Source: Anaerolineales bacterium (GTDB taxonomy: Bacteria > Chloroflexota > Anaerolineae > Anaerolineales > Villigracilaceae). Taken from it: a stretch of 42,822 nt of DNA. Location of the stretch: the NCBI GenBank assembly GCA_030680795.1, contig JAUXUL010000022.1, positions 1 through 42,822 of the forward strand. Direction: 5' to 3'. The position numbers and the translations under genes were made by a program. Numbering within the stretch: the stretch's first letter is position 1; every line of letters begins with the position of its first letter. Shown here piece after piece: positions 24,131 through 32,801 of the stretch. The notes beneath the pieces were generated by a model. It was not told the origin of the DNA, ran no database searches, and saw only the letters and a list, made by a program, of their open reading frames with translations.

Positions 24131-25876
24131 CTACGCAGCCCTCATATCTTTCAAATTCAATTGATAGCCAACACGTCCGTTATATTCATTCACTTCATAA
24201 GTGAATAAAATATCCACGTGCGGAGGCATATTTTTATGCCAATCACCGAGCCTGAAACCAATTGCATCGTGCGTGAATTTATTTTCATCCTCAAGCGCTA
24301 GCTTCAAATGTTTGCCATCCGCGCCGACTGTGCGCGAACTTTTGACCTTTACATTGCGCGCCACGAAAGCGGCATCGCGATTTCCATAACCGGTTGGCTC
24401 AAGATAACGCAGACATTTTTCATACAGGTCTGGACGCATATCCACCAGAGAGACTTCCGCATCCGCCGCGACCATGGGCCTGAGATCTTCTTTCGACAGT
24501 TTTTCCGCTGCTATGGCTTTTAACCGCGTTACCAACTCTGACAGATTTTCATTCTTCACAGTAAACCCAGCCGCCGCGGCATGACCTCCATGTCGGACGA
24601 GCAAATCTGAGCATTGGTCGAGCGCATCGGTGATGTGGAATTCTGGGATCGAGCGGCATGAGCCGCGTGTTTCCCCCTCGCCCTTGGATGCAACGATGGC
24701 AGGGCGGTAGTATTTCTCCGTCAGGCGTGAGGCTGCCAGGCCAACGACACCCGCATTAAAGTCCTCATGCGCGGCAAAGAGCAGATAGGCATCGGGGTCT
24801 TCACTCATTACCATCTTTTCGGCACGTTTTTGTATATCGCGTGTAATCCGTTGACGTTCACGATTCTGCATATCCAACATTTGAGCGAGCTCGCCTGCGC
24901 GAAAAACATCGCTGGTGGTTAATAATTCAAATGCCGCCAGCGCTTCCTTTAATCTGCCGGCGGCATTCAAGCGTGGACCGAGGGTGAAACCGATATGCCC
25001 GGCGTTGACCTTTGCCAGCACAATTTCAGAAACAGCCGCGAGCGAGAACAATCCCTGGCGTGTAGTTTGCTGCATTTGCCTGAGACCTTTTCGTACCAGC
25101 GTGCGATTCTCACCGACGAGAGGGGCGAGGTCTGCGACAGTGCCGAGGGCGACGAGATCGAGTAAATTGTTCAGCGATAGACCATTGAGGGTCCCTTCGG
25201 GTGGTGGACGGTCATCGGTCCTTGGCGCATGGTCTGAAACCAATGCTTCCGCTATTTTGTAGGCAATTCCGACTCCGGCCAGGTCTTTATCGGGATAAAT
25301 ATCACCATGTTGTTTGGGGTTGATGACTGCCAGGGCGGGCGGCAGGTTTTCGCCGTCAGGGTGGTGGTGGTCGCTGATAATGAGGTCCAGGCCGATGGTG
25401 CGTGCATGAAGCGCTTCCTTCGGCGAGCGGATGCCGCAATCCACAGTGATGACCAGTTTCACGCCCTCGGCTTTGAGTTCATCCAAGGCGTTGTTATTTA
25501 ATCCATAGCCTTCTTCAAAGCGGTTCGGGATGTAGCCGCGCACATCTGCATCCAAGATTTTCAAACTTTCAACCAGCAGCGCCGTGGCTGTCACCCCGTC
25601 CACATCATAATCGCCGTAGATGGCGATGGGTTCATGATCCTTGATGGCAAATTGGATGCGGTCAATTGCCGCGCGCATGCCTGTCATTTGAAACGGATCG
25701 GTGTTGAAGTCCGGTTTGGCGTTGAGGTAGGCGCGCGCGTCGGCATCGGTGGCGTAGCCGCGGTTGAAGAGGATCTGCCGCAAAACGGGCGGGAATGCCG
25801 ATAGCGCTGAATCCGCTTCGGGCGTGATCAGAGGCGGGACGATCCAGCGTTTGTGATTTGGCTTGTCAGGTGTCAT
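24131..25876 (-). CDS. recJ: Single-stranded-DNA-specific exonuclease RecJ
   Basis: A DHH-family 5'-3' single-strand DNA exonuclease acting in recombination and mismatch repair. The key motifs are IYGDYDVDGVTATALL, VDCGIRS, ISDHHHPDG (DHH), the RLNAAGR strand and RHGGHAAAAGFTV (DHHA1). An OB-fold C-terminal domain follows. The frame is open 22 codons further upstream, but only to a TTG, so the Met at 25876 is preferred, giving 581 residues, the usual length. No Shine-Dalgarno precedes it; a TATACT hexamer lies 10 nt upstream. The promoter region shared with the divergent DUF2721 gene has a CCTTCCATCACATGGAAGG palindrome. Confidence 0.9.
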   Translation of the reverse strand: MTPDKPNHKRWIVPPLITPEADSALSAFPPVLRQILFNRGYATDADARAYLNAKPDFNTDPFQMTGMRAAIDRIQFAIKDHEPIAIYGDYDVDGVTATALLVESLKILDADVRGYIPNRFEEGYGLNNNALDELKAEGVKLVITVDCGIRSPKEALHARTIGLDLIISDHHHPDGENLPPALAVINPKQHGDIYPDKDLAGVGIAYKIAEALVSDHAPRTDDRPPPEGTLNGLSLNNLLDLVALGTVADLAPLVGENRTLVRKGLRQMQQTTRQGLFSLAAVSEIVLAKVNAGHIGFTLGPRLNAAGRLKEALAAFELLTTSDVFRAGELAQMLDMQNRERQRITRDIQKRAEKMVMSEDPDAYLLFAAHEDFNAGVVGLAASRLTEKYYRPAIVASKGEGETRGSCRSIPEFHITDALDQCSDLLVRHGGHAAAAGFTVKNENLSELVTRLKAIAAEKLSKEDLRPMVAADAEVSLVDMRPDLYEKCLRYLEPTGYGNRDAAFVARNVKVKSSRTVGADGKHLKLALEDENKFTHDAIGFRLGDWHKNMPPHVDILFTYEVNEYNGRVGYQLNLKDMRAA

Positions 25877-25894
25877 GTTGGGAAGGAGTATAAA

Positions 25895-25915
25895 CCTTCC
25901 ATCCATCACATGGAA
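25895..25915. promoter_or_regulatory. Palindrome between recJ and the DUF2721 gene
   Basis: CTTCCAT…ATGGAAG around 25896-25915 is an inverted repeat in the divergent promoter region, 9 nt upstream of a plus-strand TATAAT (25924-25929). It could be an operator; no regulator is linked. Confidence 0.3.
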
Positions 25916-25990
25916 GGGTGTTGTATAATTTGATGATTCCAATTCAATTATTTTTTACCCACTGTGAAGGCGTAGAAGTTTATTGCTCAA

Positions 25991-26389
25991 ATGGAAATAA
26001 CCCTTACAACCCCTGCTTTATTATTCCCGACAGTTTCATTATTGATGCTGGCTTATACCAATCGCTTTTTGACCCTCGCCACCATCATCCGCAATTTGCG
26101 TGACAGATACAACAAAGACCACGAAGAGACCTTGGTCCGTCAAATTGCGAACCTGCGTTATCGCGTCCATCTCATTCGCAATATGCAGATCTTTGGCGTG
26201 TTGAGCCTGCTCTTTTGCGTGTTCAGTATGTTCGCACTTTTCGCAGGCTGGATCGCAGGCGGACAGTGGAGCTTCGCCATCGCCTTGATCCTGATGATCG
26301 TTTCACTCGGCATTTCCCTGCGTGAGTTGCAGGTCTCTGTCGGCGCGCTGGATTTGCTCTTGATGGATATGGAGGAGGGGGAGAGGTGA
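25991..26389 (+). CDS. DUF2721 membrane protein
   Basis: A 132-residue protein with three hydrophobic helices (about 8-25, 62-86 and 90-110) and a charged loop TIIRNLRDRYNK between the first two, typical of DUF2721. It ends in a Met/Glu-rich tail after LLLMDMEEG. The function is unknown. A TATAAT at 25924-25929 should start its mRNA, and a perfect hairpin terminator follows 30 nt after the stop. Confidence 0.82.
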   Translation: MEITLTTPALLFPTVSLLMLAYTNRFLTLATIIRNLRDRYNKDHEETLVRQIANLRYRVHLIRNMQIFGVLSLLFCVFSMFALFAGWIAGGQWSFAIALILMIVSLGISLRELQVSVGALDLLLMDMEEGER

Positions 26390-26419
26390 ATACGAGTGTG
26401 GCGCATCGTTGAAGGGTAA

Positions 26420-26456
26420 TCAGAAAACCGCAGGTAACAATCCTGCGGTTTTCTGA
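26420..26456 (+). terminator. Terminator after the DUF2721 gene
   Basis: A perfect 15-bp stem: TCAGAAAACCGCAGG pairs with CCTGCGGTTTTCTGA around a 7-nt loop. The same CCGCAGG core recurs in the terminator at 26998. Confidence 0.75.
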
Positions 26457-26636
26457 TGAAGGAACGCATAGGTGAGCTAGACTGCTGTATCTTGTCATCC
26501 ATGCGGAATTTTTCCCTCCCCCAAGTGGTGGAGACAAATCCTCCCCAGCCGATGGATGTGATGGATGTAGGTTTGCTGTATGATTTGATTGGATTGTAAT
26601 CTCTTAATCAAATTAAATCATTCAGGAGTTAGAGAA

Positions 26637-26987
26637 ATGAAGAAAATACTCGTTTTGGTGTTATCTGGAATCTTGCTTGTCACGCTGGCAGGTTGTGCTT
26701 CCGGCTCGAAGGTAGAACTTGATAAAGTTGATTCAGAAATGCAATTCACACTGCCTGGCCCTAACCCGCAACTCGATAAGCCCATTGAGAATGGAAGTGT
26801 TGCCGGTCTTGGCACGGGACTCTGGCATGGATTTATCTCCCCTGTGACCTTGATCATATCGTTTTTCAATCCCACAATACAGATGTATGAAGTTCACAAC
26901 ACTGGACCTCTTTATAACCTTGGTTTTCAGCTTGGAGTCATATTGTTGTTTGCTATTGTGGTATTTTCAGGAGGCAGGCGGCGATAA
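26637..26987 (+). CDS. Small lipoprotein/membrane protein of a widespread uncharacterised family
   Basis: A 116-residue protein. The signal MKKILVLVLSGILLVTLAGC has lipobox LAGC (Cys20). The rest has WHGFISPVTLIISFFN followed by MYEVHNTGPLYNLGFQLGV and a last helix ending GGRRR. The WHGFIxPxxxIxSxF…YEVHN-x-G-x-xYNxGF pattern recurs in small uncharacterised proteins across bacteria, by memory. AGGAG lies 8 nt before the ATG. The upstream in-frame Met 16 codons earlier is rejected because the signal peptide would be buried. Confidence 0.72.
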   Translation: MKKILVLVLSGILLVTLAGCASGSKVELDKVDSEMQFTLPGPNPQLDKPIENGSVAGLGTGLWHGFISPVTLIISFFNPTIQMYEVHNTGPLYNLGFQLGVILLFAIVVFSGGRRR

Positions 26988-26997
26988 AAAGATAGAT

Positions 26998-27030
26998 AAA
27001 AAACCGCAGGCGATGAGCCTGCGGTTTTTT
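26998..27030. terminator. Bidirectional terminator between the lipoprotein and restriction genes
   Basis: AAAAAACCGCAGG pairs with CCTGCGGTTTTTT (13 bp, 7-nt loop) with A and T tracts on either side, so it can stop transcription from both convergent genes. The restriction-gene stop is 2 nt away. Confidence 0.88.
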
Positions 27031-27032
27031 GT

Positions 27033-27833
27033 TTAACTTTGTCGCACAGAATAACTCTGTAATTCATCAGGTGACAATTCATCGGGTTTCACAAGCCTAT
27101 AGTGCTTTTCAGAAGATATCTTGATTCCATCTTTTGTCTGCTCAAATTCGAAAAGCGCAATAAGGTTATCTTCCATAAATTGCGCGGCAATTGCTCTGGA
27201 AATCAAGCGCGGAAATTTCAACGCACATAATTCAAAATCCTGTTCAATTTGCACAATGCCAATTTTGTCTTTCCCGCCTTTTGCTTGAATAGGTAAAACA
27301 TAATGCGCGCCGCGTTTATCCAGTCCGATATAAATTTCATCGGTTTCGACTTGCGAGCCGTCACTTAAAGTTGTTCGCAAATGGTTTTGCAAAGAATAGC
27401 AAGTTAGGCCAGTGAAAATATCAACCAAACGATTGTAGCGAAGTTTTGCCAACAGGGACTGTTCATCACTCATCGAATACTTTGCAATGACCCCGGGCGT
27501 TGAGTCAGGGATCTTCGTTTCTACCAAAATACTCGAAGGTAGTATGGTAGATTGTGTTACAACGGCAAATTTGTATTTTCCTTTGCCCGCTGGTCTAATA
27601 ATCCATTCATAGCCTTTCGGGGCTTTTGATGTAATGGACTTTGGTAAAAGTGTTCTGTATCTGAATGAGTAAAGAACATCGCCTAAATTCTTCGGCAGAA
27701 TAATTCCCATTTTATCCGCGGCCTGGCTGATTTCTGTTCGCTCAAACTCAATTTCAGTCATGCCTTTCTTGAAGTGCTTTGCAAAAATAGCCTCAAGAAT
27801 TTTGGTATAGCGGTTTGGCTCTTTATTTTCCAT
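27033..27833 (-). CDS. Probable type II restriction endonuclease (PD-(D/E)XK-like)
   Basis: A 266-residue protein not matched to a named enzyme. A likely nuclease core lies at about 163-190: ETDEIYIGLDKRGAHYVLPIQAKGG, where Asp165 or Glu166 and Gln183-x-Lys185 fit a D-x(n)-(D/E/Q)xK active site. It follows the DNA methyltransferase stop by 3 nt on the same strand, so the two form one operon and the pairing supports a restriction role. The N-terminal ~90 residues could bind DNA. The recognition site is unknown. The locus looks more AT-rich than its neighbours, suggesting transfer. Confidence 0.65.
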   Translation of the reverse strand: MENKEPNRYTKILEAIFAKHFKKGMTEIEFERTEISQAADKMGIILPKNLGDVLYSFRYRTLLPKSITSKAPKGYEWIIRPAGKGKYKFAVVTQSTILPSSILVETKIPDSTPGVIAKYSMSDEQSLLAKLRYNRLVDIFTGLTCYSLQNHLRTTLSDGSQVETDEIYIGLDKRGAHYVLPIQAKGGKDKIGIVQIEQDFELCALKFPRLISRAIAAQFMEDNLIALFEFEQTKDGIKISSEKHYRLVKPDELSPDELQSYSVRQS

Positions 27834-27836
27834 CAG

Positions 27837-29189
27837 TTACCCTCTCCATTTCAAAATGACGACTTCTTCGCGCAATTGTTCTTTTGTAGCCGTCGACAGT
27901 CGAGTACGGAATAAATCGATACCTACAAGTTCATAGCCTAATTTTTTGGCAATATCTCCCAAAATCTGACCTGTCCTGATCATCACGCGCAAATAGGATG
28001 CTTGGTCGCCGACCACATACGCGAGTTGTGCGTCTGGGCGCAGGACTTTGCGAAGTTCTGATAAATGTTTTGCCATGCCGCCGAAATATAATTTTGCGGC
28101 TCGCGCATAAAGTTTTTCAAATCCAGAATCTTTTCCAAGCTCGATTCGGCGTTTTTCAATTTCATCTGCAATGCGTTGAATTTCTGGAAAATCAGAAACC
28201 CATTGATCGTCATCATCACCTTTGTAAATTCCGCGCGTATTCGAACGGACGAGCCGTTTTTTTAATTCTCTCAATTCTTCCTTGCTGTTGATAAATCCAA
28301 GCAAAACAGACTCGAGGCGTGTAGTTCGAGTGTAATCTTTTTCGTTGGGATAGGGCGGTGACGTAATAACTGCATCCACAGAATTTGGTTCAATAATGTC
28401 AAAACTGCGTGCATCTGCCAGATGAACTTTTGTGTCGGGATAGGATTTCCCTTCAACTTGACGCAGGTCATTTGCTATTTTCTTTATTTCAAAAAGCCAG
28501 TTGGAGATAACAGGTACATCTACTTTTGGATTCTTAACGCCCACTTCTGGTCCGAAGTGTAGATTGCTGATTTTGAAAACCAAGGCGTTCCCTAAAGCTA
28601 ATAGTGCGTGACGACAAAACGGCTCGCCCTCGAATTGTTTTAGGCATTCAAATAAAACCAAGGTTTTGTGCAATGGAAGTGGACTGATTGAATTTGTCAG
28701 AATGAGTTTTTCAATTTCAGGTGTTAGTGTTTTGAGTTCTAAATTTTTGCTGTGATTAAATGAGAAATTGTCATCAATTCCCTGTGACTTAAGAATCGCA
28801 AGCGCTTTTTCTGAGACTTGCTGTGCTTGCTTGGATAATTTATCTCCATCCAAATCCCAATTTGTTTTGACCGATGAAGCAAAATGTGGAAATGGATTGC
28901 CTTCCAAGCCAATTGCTTTTATCCCTGCTAGTTTGGCTTCAACCAAAGTTGTGCCTGTCCCGCAAAATGGATCAAGAATCACGCTTTTTTGATTTAGTCC
29001 AAATTTTTGGATGTAATCCTGTACCAAATGTGGAGGAAAGGATAACACGAACCGATACCACGCATGAAAAGCTCGATCTTGAGGATCCAGCTTATTGGCG
29101 CGGCCATTTGAAAGTACAGGTTTCTTGGCTTCCTGAATTTCCTCTGACTCGATAAAACCCATTCTTAATTGGTTTGAAGCAACTGTCAT
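27837..29189 (-). CDS. Site-specific DNA methyltransferase (N4-cytosine/N6-adenine class)
   Basis: A 450-residue amino-methyltransferase. Motif I, DPFCGTGTT, is at 73-81 and motif IV, TSPPYPN, at 276-282; TSPPY is frequent in N4-cytosine enzymes but also found in N6-adenine ones. The FHAWYRF…FPPHLVQDYI part before motif I is motif X-like. The ~190 residues between I and IV may hold target recognition. It probably protects the host from the downstream endonuclease. A TAGAAT at 29197-29202 lies 7 nt before the ATG with no Shine-Dalgarno, so the transcript may be leaderless. Confidence 0.85.
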   Translation of the reverse strand: MTVASNQLRMGFIESEEIQEAKKPVLSNGRANKLDPQDRAFHAWYRFVLSFPPHLVQDYIQKFGLNQKSVILDPFCGTGTTLVEAKLAGIKAIGLEGNPFPHFASSVKTNWDLDGDKLSKQAQQVSEKALAILKSQGIDDNFSFNHSKNLELKTLTPEIEKLILTNSISPLPLHKTLVLFECLKQFEGEPFCRHALLALGNALVFKISNLHFGPEVGVKNPKVDVPVISNWLFEIKKIANDLRQVEGKSYPDTKVHLADARSFDIIEPNSVDAVITSPPYPNEKDYTRTTRLESVLLGFINSKEELRELKKRLVRSNTRGIYKGDDDDQWVSDFPEIQRIADEIEKRRIELGKDSGFEKLYARAAKLYFGGMAKHLSELRKVLRPDAQLAYVVGDQASYLRVMIRTGQILGDIAKKLGYELVGIDLFRTRLSTATKEQLREEVVILKWRG

Positions 29190-29196
29190 ATTCTAT

Positions 29197-29202
29197 ATTC
29201 TA
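29197..29202 (-). promoter_or_regulatory. -10 box of the DNA methyltransferase gene
   Basis: TAGAAT on the minus strand, 7 nt before the ATG. It faces the divergent rRNA methyltransferase promoter. No good -35 is seen. Confidence 0.35.
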
Positions 29203-29305
29203 TCATTCAAAGATGCGTATCTTCATTCCAAACAAAATCAACTTCCAGGCTTGTGTTGAGCGAAGTCGAAACAACGCATGAAACGGGGTTTTATCGTCCC
29301 TACTG

Positions 29306-29311
29306 TATAAT
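29306..29311 (+). promoter_or_regulatory. -10 box of the RlmI-like gene
   Basis: A perfect TATAAT lies 6 nt before the ATG at 29318, without a Shine-Dalgarno between. The start point would coincide with the start codon. Confidence 0.45.
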
Positions 29312-29317
29312 CCAACA

Positions 29318-30556
29318 ATGGACTTCAACACATCCCTGTCCCAACTCCCCGGCCCGCCTGCGAAACGAATTGCGTTGCGAATCAACCCGCCCGCAGAACG
29401 CGCCTTGCGGCAGGGGCATCCCTGGGTCTTCGATGGATCCATCACCGAGCAAAGCCACGCGGGCGCGCCCGGCGACCTGGCTGTTATCTTCGATGACGCG
29501 CACGCGCGCCGCTTTCTGGCGATCGGTTTGTATGACCCCACGTCCGCGATCCGCGTGCGTATCCTGCAATCTCGCGAACCCGCCACCATCAACGCGGACT
29601 GGTTTCAAAACAAACTTGCCAGCGCCGCCCGCCTGCGCGCGCCTTTGGAAGAAAAAGATACCACAGGCTATCGGCTCGTCCACGGCGAGAACGATGGCTT
29701 ACCCGGCTTGGTGCTTGACCGTTATGCTGATACCCTCGTTCTAAAACTTTACACCCCCGCCTGGATTCCCCATCTAAAAAATTTCTGCGACGCGCTGGCG
29801 CAGGTCAGCCCGGCGGGTCATTTGATCTTGCGACTCAACCGCTCCCTGCAAAAGCAGACTGAATTTTTGCACGGCCTAAGTGATGGGATGACGCTCTCGC
29901 TTCTGGCGCCCCCGAGCCCGATCTTGTTCAAAGAAAATGGACTCATCTTTGAGTCTGATCCCATCCACGGACAGAAGACTGGCTTCTTTCTCGATCAGCG
30001 TGATAACCGCGCACGGGTTGAAAAACTAGCCAAAGCTAAATCTGTGCTAAATGTATTTGCCTACACTGGCGGATTTTCCGTCTATGCGGCACGCGGCGGC
30101 GCGAGAGAAGTCGTCAGTGTGGATATCAGCACGCCCGCCCTCGCAGCCGCTCTCCGCAACATGGAACATAACAAGTTGACCGTACCTCACGAGACAATCG
30201 CCGAAGACGCGTTTGAAGTCCTTGTCCGCATGGGGTCGCAAAAACAACTCTTTGATCTGGTGATCATTGATCCGCCCATGTTCGCCCAAAGTGAAAAGCA
30301 AATCGCAGCGGCCTTATCTGCCTACCGCCGTCTGACCCGCCTGGGTTTGGGTGTCTTGCGAACGGGCGGCACGCTGGTGCAGTCCTCCTGTTCGAGCCGC
30401 GTGGATGCCGACGCCTTTTTTGAATCCATTCATCAGACAGCCAGAGAAGCGGGTCGCGGCTTAACAGAAATCGAACGTACTGGTCACGCGCTCGATCATC
30501 CAATTGGTTTCAAAGAGGGGGCTTATCTCAAATGCCTGTTTGCCATAGCCTCTTAA
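29318..30556 (+). CDS. RlmI-like 23S rRNA (cytosine-C5) methyltransferase
   Basis: A 412-residue class I rRNA methyltransferase of the RlmI/RlmK group. An N-terminal PUA domain (RQGHPWVFDGSI, about 30-90), a middle EEHEE-type domain with LVHGENDGLPGLVLDRY, and the SAM domain with QKTGFFLDQRDNR, VLNVFAYTGGFSVYAA, VSVDIS and IIDPPMFA. The late SCSS pattern replaces the catalytic Cys region (VQSSCSSRV). The exact target base is not certain. No ribosome site is present; the -10 box is 6 nt before the ATG. Confidence 0.85.
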   Translation: MDFNTSLSQLPGPPAKRIALRINPPAERALRQGHPWVFDGSITEQSHAGAPGDLAVIFDDAHARRFLAIGLYDPTSAIRVRILQSREPATINADWFQNKLASAARLRAPLEEKDTTGYRLVHGENDGLPGLVLDRYADTLVLKLYTPAWIPHLKNFCDALAQVSPAGHLILRLNRSLQKQTEFLHGLSDGMTLSLLAPPSPILFKENGLIFESDPIHGQKTGFFLDQRDNRARVEKLAKAKSVLNVFAYTGGFSVYAARGGAREVVSVDISTPALAAALRNMEHNKLTVPHETIAEDAFEVLVRMGSQKQLFDLVIIDPPMFAQSEKQIAAALSAYRRLTRLGLGVLRTGGTLVQSSCSSRVDADAFFESIHQTAREAGRGLTEIERTGHALDHPIGFKEGAYLKCLFAIAS

Positions 30557-30577
30557 AAGGACACTACCCAATTTGAT

Positions 30578-30613
30578 GAGAGATTGCTTCGCTGAAGTGC
30601 GCTCGCAATGACA
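30578..30613. repeat. Half copy of the GTCATTGCGAGG-family repeat
   Basis: GAGAGATTGCTTCGCTGAAG followed by TGCGCTCGCAATGACA. It lies between the convergent methyltransferase and kinase genes. Confidence 0.6.
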
Positions 30614-30632
30614 TGGCTGAGTTTTTCCAAAT

Positions 30633-31694
30633 CTATCTCAATAAAGTGGTGATCAGCCCAATTAAGAATAATCCCAGGGCGGTGTAGCCTGCGACCTGCT
30701 CCGTTGTGAAGATGGAGAAGTGATGCGCATCAAAACTTGCACGGTCTATGCCCGGCGTGATTGGCGTTTCCATTTTTCCCAACAGGGCATCACGGAAATC
30801 AATCACATTCTTGGGGCGGTTATCCGGGTGCAGTGACATGGCCCACAGGATGGCTTTTTCCACGTGACTGCTCAGGTGAGGATTAAGCTCTCGAGGCGGC
30901 ACCAGGCTGCGGGTATCCAGGAAGCGTTTGCGTGCTTCGGCGGGGGGATCATTGGTCAGCAGGTGATAAAGGGTTGCTCCGAATGAAAAAATATCAGCGC
31001 GCGGATCGGTATGCGTATCGTCTCCGCCATATTGTTCCAAAGGTGTGTAATGCGCCGTGCCTTGTCCATGAATGATGGTGATGGTGACTTCATCCGGCGC
31101 CATGATCTTTACCAGGCCAAAATCCACAAGTTTGATCAATCCACTTGGCGTGATCTTCAGATTGCTTGGTTTAATATCACGGTGAATGATGGGCGGGGAT
31201 TGATGATGGAGGTAACTTAAGGAATCCGCAATTTGCACGGCCCAGCGCAGTACTTCTTTTTCCGAGAGGAAGGTTTTGTTACGGCGGGCTTCCTGCATCC
31301 GTTCGCGCAAGTCCCTGCCCGGCACAAAATCCATCACCAGATAATCACGCGGACCTTCGGAGAAGAAATCAGAAACCTTTGGCAGGTTGGGGTGATCGAG
31401 GCGTGCAAGCACAGATGCCTCGCGAAAGAATTGTTCGCGAGCCTGTTTAAAGACATCAATTGGGAGAGCCTGATTGTGCTCGACTTCCTTTAGCGCACAT
31501 AGACGACCTTGCAGGCGGGTATCCTCTGCAAGATAAATACTTCCCGTGCCGCCCTGTCCGATCTGCTCGCGGATCTTGTAGCGGTCACGCAGGGTCTCCC
31601 CATTTCTTAATGATTGGGGCAAATCTTCTCCTTGGTGACATCGTGCCCGAATGGGTAATTCTGATTTTTCAGTGATGTTTTCGGCGTGTATCAC
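30633..31694 (-). CDS. Serine/threonine protein kinase with C-terminal membrane anchor
   Basis: A 353-residue Hanks-type kinase. Gly-rich loop GQGGTGSIY (46-54), Lys69 in CALKEV, Glu92, HRDIKPSN (171-178) and DFG (191-193), followed by GTAHYTPLEQY and DPRADIFSFGATLYHLL. The last ~18 residues are a hydrophobic helix (GYTALGLFLIGLITTLL) with almost nothing outside, so the kinase is held at the inner membrane without a sensor domain. The start is GTG; no alternative exists before the kinase fold. It is divergent from an FHA-domain transcription regulator, a likely phospho-partner. Confidence 0.9.
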   Translation of the reverse strand: MIHAENITEKSELPIRARCHQGEDLPQSLRNGETLRDRYKIREQIGQGGTGSIYLAEDTRLQGRLCALKEVEHNQALPIDVFKQAREQFFREASVLARLDHPNLPKVSDFFSEGPRDYLVMDFVPGRDLRERMQEARRNKTFLSEKEVLRWAVQIADSLSYLHHQSPPIIHRDIKPSNLKITPSGLIKLVDFGLVKIMAPDEVTITIIHGQGTAHYTPLEQYGGDDTHTDPRADIFSFGATLYHLLTNDPPAEARKRFLDTRSLVPPRELNPHLSSHVEKAILWAMSLHPDNRPKNVIDFRDALLGKMETPITPGIDRASFDAHHFSIFTTEQVAGYTALGLFLIGLITTLLR

Positions 31695-32141
31695 TGTTCA
31701 TATTACGGAGTGCCGCTTAAATAGCTACACAAGAATTACGATAGCCTGCACTGAAAAAAGGTCAAGAGCATAACGCAAAGCCGCCAAGATTCAAAGTCGC
31801 AAGGGGATTCTGGGCTATTTGACGGCAAAATTTTCAAGATTTTCAATCCGTATTTCAGAATTTCTTTGCGTCTTTGCGCCTTCGCGTTAAGTATTTGGTT
31901 TTTGCGGTAGACTCATTCAACAAGCGGTAAGAATATGAAATTTGCAATATTGTTATGCACAGAAATCCACTTTTCTGCTATATTATAAACGTCTTTGTTG
32001 GTACTGGGTGCTGTACAGGGTTACCAATTTAAAACTTTAGGTAACTTAAAATTAAGCTATTGTTCCTGGAATTACTCCTTAAGTTTATAGCATAAGAAAA
32101 TTAAACTCAAATTTATAAGCGAAGTATTGTTTGAGGAAATT
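31695..32141. promoter_or_regulatory. Divergent regulatory region between kinase and FHA regulator
   Basis: This 447-nt gap holds the MITE-like repeat and, closer to the FHA gene, an extended -10 candidate TGCTATATT (31976-31984). The long AT-rich leader after it has two possible hairpins, GTACTGGGTGCTGTAC and GTTACC…GGTAAC (about 32001-32045). No gene is seen. Autoregulation by the FHA/winged-helix protein is plausible but not shown. Confidence 0.35.
31769..31893. repeat. MITE-like repeat with AACGCAAAG...CTTTGCG...CGTTAAG ends
   Basis: The left end AACGCAAAGCCGCCAAGA and the right end TCTTTGCGCCTTCGCGTTAAG are imperfect inverted copies with about 80 nt between. It lies in the divergent gap between kinase and FHA genes and has no coding content. 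Confidence 0.55.
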
Positions 32142-32801
32142 ATGGAAAACGAAGAAGAATATGCCATTCTTGTCGCTCAAGACGGCCCATTAAAAGGGCA
32201 GCGCTGGGCACTAAGCCATACATTGATGGTCGGGCGTGACCCCACCTGTGACATCAATGTTCAAGACAGACAAGTCTCGCGTTTTCATGCGCGAATCACG
32301 CCCACGGCGGAGGGTGTCATCATTGAAGATCTTGGCAGTAAAAATGGCACTAACCATAACGGCACCGAAATAACCGCGCCCGTTATGTTGCAGGATGGCG
32401 ACCTGCTCGGCATCTCACTTGCACAGCAGTTTATCTTTCTCACATCAGATGCCACCATGCCGCTTGCAGTAGGCGGATTACGTCCGGGGCGCCTGGTGAT
32501 GGATCGGAAATCACGCCAGGTTTGGGTGAATCAGCAGCAGGTTATGCCGTCATTATCCGCCCAGCAATTTAAATTAATATGGTTGTTATATGAAAAACAA
32601 GGACAGGTGATCAACCGCAGTGACCTGGTCTCTGTTGTTTGGGGTGAGGAGCAAATGGCAGGTGTCTCTGATCAGGCGCTGGATGCCTTGATCCGCCGCC
32701 TGCGAAATAGACTCGCTGTGATTGACCCAAGCCATCAATATATTGACACCGTGCGCGGTCATGGGGTGCGCTTGGACAACCCTCCGATTGGGGAATCATG
32801 A
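32142..32801 (+). CDS. FHA-domain winged-helix transcriptional regulator
   Basis: A 219-residue protein with an N-terminal FHA domain (about 8-100) holding the phosphothreonine-binding residues: Arg32 (VGRDPTC), Ser46 and His49 (QVSRFHA) and Asn68 (GSKNGT). An OmpR/PhoB-type winged helix follows (about 125-215), with LSAQQFKLIWLLYEKQGQVINRSDLV and YIDTVRGHGVRL. This order is the reverse of EmbR. It would bind a phosphorylated partner and DNA. The ATG at 32142 has GAGG about 6 nt upstream; a TTG five codons earlier is less likely. The stop overlaps the PIG-L start by 4 nt. Confidence 0.88.
   Translation: MENEEEYAILVAQDGPLKGQRWALSHTLMVGRDPTCDINVQDRQVSRFHARITPTAEGVIIEDLGSKNGTNHNGTEITAPVMLQDGDLLGISLAQQFIFLTSDATMPLAVGGLRPGRLVMDRKSRQVWVNQQQVMPSLSAQQFKLIWLLYEKQGQVINRSDLVSVVWGEEQMAGVSDQALDALIRRLRNRLAVIDPSHQYIDTVRGHGVRLDNPPIGES

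Noticed and set aside
29300-29683. 127-codon minus-strand frame opposite the RlmI-like gene
   Set aside because: It lies wholly inside a gene with clear PUA and SAM motifs and has no start signal; it is an antisense shadow of GC-rich coding sequence.
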